A stretch of 10,583 bases of DNA from Eubacterium sp. CAG:248 (GTDB lineage: Bacteria; Bacillota; Clostridia; Lachnospirales; Lachnospiraceae). The position numbers and the translations under genes were made by a program. Below, piece after piece: positions 6,589-10,583 of the stretch. The DNA lies in assembly GCA_000436475.1 (NCBI GenBank), contig FR886166.1, positions 8,570 through 19,152 on the forward strand. The letters are read 5' to 3'. A model generated the notes under the pieces. The model saw nothing but the letters and a program-made list of their open reading frames with translations, was not told the DNA's origin and ran no database searches. Positions within the stretch are counted from its first letter, which is position 1; each line of letters opens with the position of its first letter.

Positions 6589-7401
6589 ATGAATATAAAT
6601 ATGTTATTGAAGAAAAATGGTTTTAGAACAGCAGCATATGAGATGAAATTAAGAAAAGAAATATTGATTTTATGTGAAATTCTTATAATTGCTGCATTTA
6701 TTTATACATATATAGTGTATGGAATTAGCTATCCAGACAAAGGAGAGGTATGTATATATGATAATATTTTATATAGTGAATATTATGGTTTTGAAATGAT
6801 ACTGCTTATTTTTTTGTCTGTTATAATTCAGGCAGATTTAAGAAGCAGTCATAGATGTGCAGTTATTATCCGCTATAAAAGCATAAGGCATTATTGGAAT
6901 AATATTTGCAAAAATATAATGGCAAAATGTATGGAAATGACAAGTATTCTTCTGGCTAATATTATTGGGTTATGTATTATATTAAAAATATTTAATGCAC
7001 ATATTAAAATATGTAACTGGGATATGGAGAATAGCAGATTTAGATTTGTATCAGGTTATATTATGGAAAAATATCCATCTGTATATGAAATGGCTGTATA
7101 TTTAAGTGTGCAGATATTTTCAATATTGTTTATAACAGTTATTATTTCGCAGATTGTATATTGGATAAGCAGTAATAAAAGTATTGGAATGTTGGCTTCA
7201 ATTATATGGGTATGTCTTGACAGATATACATATTTGACCAAAGTGTTGTTTAGCAGAATTACAATGATGCCGGGACAGATGGTTAGAAAATATGGTATTG
7301 GACCAGTAAGGTGTCTTTTATATCCTGCGCTTCTGTGTTTGATAATATATATAATTTCACTGTGTATTGTGCAAAAAAAAGACATTATGTATAAGGAATA
7401 A
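6589..7401 (+). CDS. Six-TM membrane protein, second ABC-2-type permease-like subunit
   Basis: This is a 270-residue hydrophobic protein. Its roughly six TM segments are near 25-45, 66-82, 118-136, 168-192, 197-215 and 241-262. A basic amphipathic N-terminus (KKNGFRTAAYEMKLRKE) precedes TM1. The loop after TM2 reads DLRSSHRCAVIIRYKSIRHYW, the same R-x-K-S then aromatic pattern seen in the third permease, which suggests related folds. No ATP-binding, protease or glycan-enzyme motif is present. Ten bases separate it from the preceding stop, and its ribosome site (GTGGG at 6581-6585, three bases upstream) is weak, so translation may depend on coupling. ATG 6601 is an alternative start. The substrate is unknown, and assignment to the ABC-2 family rests on topology and loop pattern. 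Confidence 0.72.
   Translation: MNINMLLKKNGFRTAAYEMKLRKEILILCEILIIAAFIYTYIVYGISYPDKGEVCIYDNILYSEYYGFEMILLIFLSVIIQADLRSSHRCAVIIRYKSIRHYWNNICKNIMAKCMEMTSILLANIIGLCIILKIFNAHIKICNWDMENSRFRFVSGYIMEKYPSVYEMAVYLSVQIFSILFITVIISQIVYWISSNKSIGMLASIIWVCLDRYTYLTKVLFSRITMMPGQMVRKYGIGPVRCLLYPALLCLIIYIISLCIVQKKDIMYKE
7393..7397 (+). promoter_or_regulatory. Ribosome binding site fixing the third permease start
   Basis: AAGGA at 7393-7397 lies eight bases before ATG 7406 and within the last codons of the preceding gene. It favours ATG 7406 over the in-frame GTG at 7367, which would add 13 residues and overlap the preceding gene by 35 bases. The ATG at 7401 is out of frame and stops after five codons. Confidence 0.7.
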
Positions 7402-7405
7402 TGAT

Positions 7406-8227
7406 ATGGTTTTATTAGATATCAAAGAGGGGATATTACGGAAGTTTTATAAATATATTGTTATAATTGTTATAACCCTATTAATTGCAGTTATGTACAT
7501 ATATACATACAATAATTTGGTACTGGAAGGGAAAATAGATAATACAGGTTTTACAATAGCTGACATATGGATATATTGTTTCAGGGGAAAGCTGATACAG
7601 GTATCCAACGGGATATCGGAACTGCCATCAGCTGTATATCTTTTATTTCAGTTAATTATAGCATTTGTTATAGGTGATTATGCAAGGAAAGATTATGACA
7701 GCAGGGCAAGATATATAATAATCAGAACAAAGAGCAGAATAAGCTGGATTACAGGAAAGATGGTCTGGGCATGGTGTGCTTTATCAATGGTGTATTTGTG
7801 TATGCTTACAACGCTTGAATTAGTCTGTATAATTCATTCACAGGGTAATATTGGCTGCGCTATTAATACAGAACTTGCATATAGGATTACAGGTGTTGAA
7901 TTAGAGTATAACTATGATACATCGGTTGTGTTTTTTAAGCTGTTGATAATGTCGTATATAACTTCATTGGCACTGGGAAGCTTACAATTAATGGTATCAT
8001 TTATAATTAATTCGGAAGTAGGATATATGATGATAGTTGTGGTCGTTATATTATCTGCATATATCAGAAATGCTTTGTGCATAGGCAATGCTTTTATGTA
8101 TGTTAATATATCTTATATTTCAGGAGGAATAATAAATCCCTTGCATATTATAGCTGTAAGTTGTCTTGTCAGTATGATAAGTAATATTATATTGATTAAA
8201 AAGTTCAGGCGGATAGACATATTTTAA
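7406..8227 (+). CDS. Six-TM membrane protein, third ABC-2-type permease-like subunit
   Basis: This 273-residue protein from ATG 7406 has TM segments near 17-36, 73-90, 118-142, 176-201, 205-221 and 245-264. A long extracytoplasmic loop (about 37-72) separates TM1 and TM2. The cytoplasmic loop between TM2 and TM3 reads DYARKDYDSRARYIIIRTKS followed by RISW and GK, the positively charged R-x-K-S-x-x-x-W pattern often seen before TM3 in ABC-2 permeases. It parallels the loop of the second permease, so the two may form a heterodimer; that is inferred. It begins four bases after the preceding stop and is the last gene of the operon. No clear terminator follows. No ATPase partner is encoded in the window and no substrate can be named. 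Confidence 0.75.
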   Translation: MVLLDIKEGILRKFYKYIVIIVITLLIAVMYIYTYNNLVLEGKIDNTGFTIADIWIYCFRGKLIQVSNGISELPSAVYLLFQLIIAFVIGDYARKDYDSRARYIIIRTKSRISWITGKMVWAWCALSMVYLCMLTTLELVCIIHSQGNIGCAINTELAYRITGVELEYNYDTSVVFFKLLIMSYITSLALGSLQLMVSFIINSEVGYMMIVVVVILSAYIRNALCIGNAFMYVNISYISGGIINPLHIIAVSCLVSMISNIILIKKFRRIDIF

Positions 8228-8283
8228 AATGGTTTTTGACTGGTAAGTATATTTTAATTCTTAATAAAAAATAAATAGTGTAA

Positions 8284-8301
8284 AACCTTTGATTAGAGGT
8301 T
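8284..8301 (+). repeat. Short inverted repeat touching the ftsH -35 box
   Basis: AACCT (8284-8288) pairs with AGGTT (8297-8301), with one further G-U pair and a 6-nt loop. Its right arm ends on the first two bases of the ftsH -35 element. No T-tract follows, so it is a poor terminator; it could be a regulator site or chance. Confidence 0.35.
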
Positions 8302-8328
8302 GATTTATAAATATTCCTTCTTTATAAT
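8300..8328 (+). promoter_or_regulatory. Sigma-A-type promoter of ftsH
   Basis: TTGATT (8300-8305), a 17-base spacer and TATAAT (8323-8328) form a near-consensus housekeeping promoter. The predicted start near 8335 gives a leader of about 55 nt with a small hairpin, GTCTG and CAGAC around 8336-8352. Confidence 0.85.
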
Positions 8329-8389
8329 GAGTAATGTCTGTTAATGGCAGACTATGAGAGTATAAAGAAACTAGGAATGGAGACACAGG

Positions 8390-10549
8390 ATGGATAATTA
8401 CAACAACGGTAATAATTACGGTGGTGGTAATAACAACAATAACCGTGACAACAGAAACGGCAACAATAACAATAAAAAGCCAAAGAATGTCAATCTTATT
8501 GTGTTTGTTATAATAGCTGCGGTTATAACTTTTATCGGTATAACTATGCTTAATAGCATGTTAAAGAATGCCACATATAAGGAAATATCTTATAACCAGT
8601 TCATAGAGATGGTGAATAATGATCAGGTTAAGAAGGTTGCACTTGAGCAGGATAGAATTCTTATAACACCTACAGATGATGCCCAGGAAAATAATGGTGT
8701 TAATAAGCTGGGTTACACATATTACACAGGATATGTTAATGATGACAGTCTTGTATCGCTTCTTAAGAGAAAAGGAATTGAATTCACAGGATATATACCA
8801 GATTCAAGTTCTTCTATAGTAGAGTTCCTTGTTGTGTATGTTCTTCCATTCCTTTTCATATATGTTATATTTGCTTTTGTATACAGAAGAATATCCAAAG
8901 GCGGCGGTATGATGGGCGGCATGGGTGTCGGCAAGAGTAACGCTAAGGTATATGTACAGAAAAAAACAGGTGTTACATTTAAGGATGTAGCAGGACAGGA
9001 TGAGGCAAAGGAGTCACTTACTGAGATAGTTGATTTCCTTCATAATCCGGATAAGTATTCAAAGATAGGTGCCAAGCTTCCAAAGGGTGCTCTTTTAGTA
9101 GGTCCTCCTGGAACAGGTAAGACACTTCTTGCAAAGGCTGTAGCCGGTGAAGCGAATGTTCCATTCTTTTCACTTGCAGGTTCAGATTTCGTAGAGATGT
9201 TTGTAGGCGTAGGTGCTTCACGAGTAAGAGATCTTTTCAAGGAAGCTACTAAGCAGGCTCCTTGTATTATATTCATAGATGAGATAGATGCCATAGGTAA
9301 GAGCCGTGATTCAAGATATGGCGGCGGTAATGATGAGCGTGAGCAGACACTTAATCAGCTGCTTGCAGAGATGGATGGTTTTGATTCATCTAAGGGTATA
9401 TTCATACTTGCAGCAACTAACAGACCAGAGGTTCTTGATAAGGCTTTACTTAGACCAGGACGTCTTGATAGAAGAGTTATAGTAGATAAGCCAGATCTTA
9501 AGGGACGTATTGAAACACTTAAGGTTCACTCTAAGGATGTTCTTATGGATGATACAGTTAACTTTGAAGAAATCGGACTTGCAACAAGTGGTGCTGTAGG
9601 TTCTGATCTTGCCAATATGATTAATGAAGCTGCTATTGCAGCTGTTAAGGCGGGAAGAAAGTATGTATCACAGAAGGATCTTTTCGAAGCTGTAGAGGTA
9701 GTTATAGCAGGTAAGGAAAAGAAGGACAGAGTACTTAGTAAGGAAGAAAAGCAGACAGTTGCTTATCACGAGGTTGGTCATGCACTTGTTACAGCACTTA
9801 AGAAGGATTCTGAGCCAGTTCAGAAGATTACCATTGTTCCTAGAACTATGGGTTCTCTTGGATATGTTATGCAGGTTCCAGAGGAAGAGAAGTATCTTCA
9901 GAATAAGGATGAGCTTATGACAAGACTTGTTACTTTAGTAGCGGGTCGTGCAGCAGAAGAGATTGTTTTTGGCAGGGTTACTACTGGTGCTGCCAATGAT
10001 ATAGAGAAGGCTACCAAGATAGCAAAGGCCATGATAACACAGTATGGTATGTCAGACAGATTCGGTCTTATGAATCTTGCTACTGTTGATGATCCATATC
10101 TTAACGGTAATGCAAGACTTGACTGTTCAGATGAAACAGCAGCTCAGATAGATGAAGAAGTTAAGAGTATGCTTAAGGAGTGCTATGAAGAAGCTAAGCA
10201 GCTTCTTACAGAGAACAGAGATGTACTTGATAAGATAGCTCATTATCTGTATGACCATGAAACTATCACAGGTAAGGAGTTTATGAAGATATTCAGAGAA
10301 GTCAAGGGACTTCCTGAGCCTACAGATACAACAGGCTTTACTCATTCTGAAAAGGTTGCAGAAAGCGTAACATTTAACGAAGATGGAAGCTATTCATCAA
10401 CACTTAATGGTCCTAGTGAAACAGATATCTGGAAGGGTATCGGTGAGGTTAATGCTGAGAAGGATGACAGCTATTCGATTGGTGAATCTTCACAGAGTGC
10501 AGATGTTTCTAATGCCGATCATCAGAGTGCGGATGTTTCTGATTCATAG
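8390..10549 (+). CDS. ftsH: ATP-dependent membrane zinc metalloprotease FtsH
   Basis: FtsH is a hexameric membrane AAA+ protease that extracts and degrades misfolded membrane proteins and regulators. The 719 residues run as follows: Asn/Gly-rich cytoplasmic leader (1-33), TM1 (about 35-57), outer FtsH domain (60-142), TM2 (about 143-165), AAA+ module, and peptidase. The AAA+ module shows Walker A GPPGTGKT (238-245), pore loop FVGVG (271-275), Walker B IIFIDEID (293-300) and second region of homology with Arg358 and Arg361. The protease site is HEVGH (460-464), with Asp537 in NDIEKAT as third zinc ligand. All key residues are present. It is longer than the usual 640 or so because of the N-terminal leader and an acidic Ser-rich tail (about 645-719). 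The ribosome site GGAG (8379-8382) is seven bases from the ATG. It has its own promoter. Confidence 0.98.
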   Translation: MDNYNNGNNYGGGNNNNNRDNRNGNNNNKKPKNVNLIVFVIIAAVITFIGITMLNSMLKNATYKEISYNQFIEMVNNDQVKKVALEQDRILITPTDDAQENNGVNKLGYTYYTGYVNDDSLVSLLKRKGIEFTGYIPDSSSSIVEFLVVYVLPFLFIYVIFAFVYRRISKGGGMMGGMGVGKSNAKVYVQKKTGVTFKDVAGQDEAKESLTEIVDFLHNPDKYSKIGAKLPKGALLVGPPGTGKTLLAKAVAGEANVPFFSLAGSDFVEMFVGVGASRVRDLFKEATKQAPCIIFIDEIDAIGKSRDSRYGGGNDEREQTLNQLLAEMDGFDSSKGIFILAATNRPEVLDKALLRPGRLDRRVIVDKPDLKGRIETLKVHSKDVLMDDTVNFEEIGLATSGAVGSDLANMINEAAIAAVKAGRKYVSQKDLFEAVEVVIAGKEKKDRVLSKEEKQTVAYHEVGHALVTALKKDSEPVQKITIVPRTMGSLGYVMQVPEEEKYLQNKDELMTRLVTLVAGRAAEEIVFGRVTTGAANDIEKATKIAKAMITQYGMSDRFGLMNLATVDDPYLNGNARLDCSDETAAQIDEEVKSMLKECYEEAKQLLTENRDVLDKIAHYLYDHETITGKEFMKIFREVKGLPEPTDTTGFTHSEKVAESVTFNEDGSYSSTLNGPSETDIWKGIGEVNAEKDDSYSIGESSQSADVSNADHQSADVSDS
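10493..10540 (+). repeat. Short direct repeat in the ftsH tail
   Basis: An 18-base unit at 10493-10510 recurs at 10523-10540 with one mismatch, a period of 30 bases. In protein it is QSADVS repeated, separated by NADH, in the disordered tail just before the stop. It may be a recent small tandem duplication. Confidence 0.8.
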
Positions 10550-10583
10550 TATACTTAGGGGAGCATAGCTTCAGGTACAGTTG

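Noticed and set aside
9018..9294. Minus-strand open frames inside ftsH
   Set aside because: Both lie antisense to the AAA+ core of ftsH and are explained by its codon pattern.
10383..10568. Plus-strand 61-codon frame overlapping the ftsH 3' end
   Set aside because: It is out of frame within the coding tail of ftsH, has no ribosome site, and its sequence reflects the frame-shifted repeat.
1..10583. CRISPR arrays, tRNA/rRNA genes, insertion sequences or phage attachment sites
   Set aside because: No regularly spaced repeats, cloverleaf-like segments, transposase motifs or flanking direct repeats were seen on either strand.

Overview
The window looks like chromosome from a low-GC Clostridia member, most likely a Lachnospiraceae-type gut anaerobe. 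The pointers are AT-rich DNA, AGA/ATA-rich codon use, Gram-positive style ribosome sites and lipobox, and an ECF sigma/membrane-sensor pair of the kind common in that family. The genus cannot be read from the sequence. All genes run on the + strand.

Layout. Positions 1-147 hold the last 48 codons of an upstream gene of uncertain identity. Positions 148-374 hold a sigma-A-like promoter and a roughly 145-nt leader with an internal terminator hairpin, which suggests attenuation control of the next gene. pyrG (CTP synthase, 375-1988) is complete and closed by a strong terminator at 2054-2093. Positions 2094-2221 hold a candidate ECF-type promoter. A tightly packed seven-gene operon follows (2222-8227): ECF sigma factor; single-pass membrane protein that is probably its anti-sigma/sensor; lipoprotein; six-TM permease-like protein; small membrane-anchored beta protein; and two more six-TM permease-like proteins. 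Positions 8228-8389 carry a near-consensus promoter for ftsH (8390-10549), which encodes the membrane AAA+ zinc protease and is complete.

How the genes fit together. pyrG and ftsH are ordinary housekeeping genes that flank an accessory operon clearly richer in A+T. The operon joins a signalling pair (sigma factor plus probable membrane sensor) to an envelope set. Three of its products (sensor C-terminus, lipoprotein, small anchored protein) share the same two extracytoplasmic beta-strand motifs. The three polytopic proteins look like ABC-2-type permease subunits, yet no nucleotide-binding ATPase is encoded in the operon or elsewhere in the window. The operon is the best candidate here for an undescribed system: an ECF-controlled envelope sensing or export module whose ATPase is absent or encoded elsewhere. 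That function is inferred; the gene content and motifs are read directly from the sequence.
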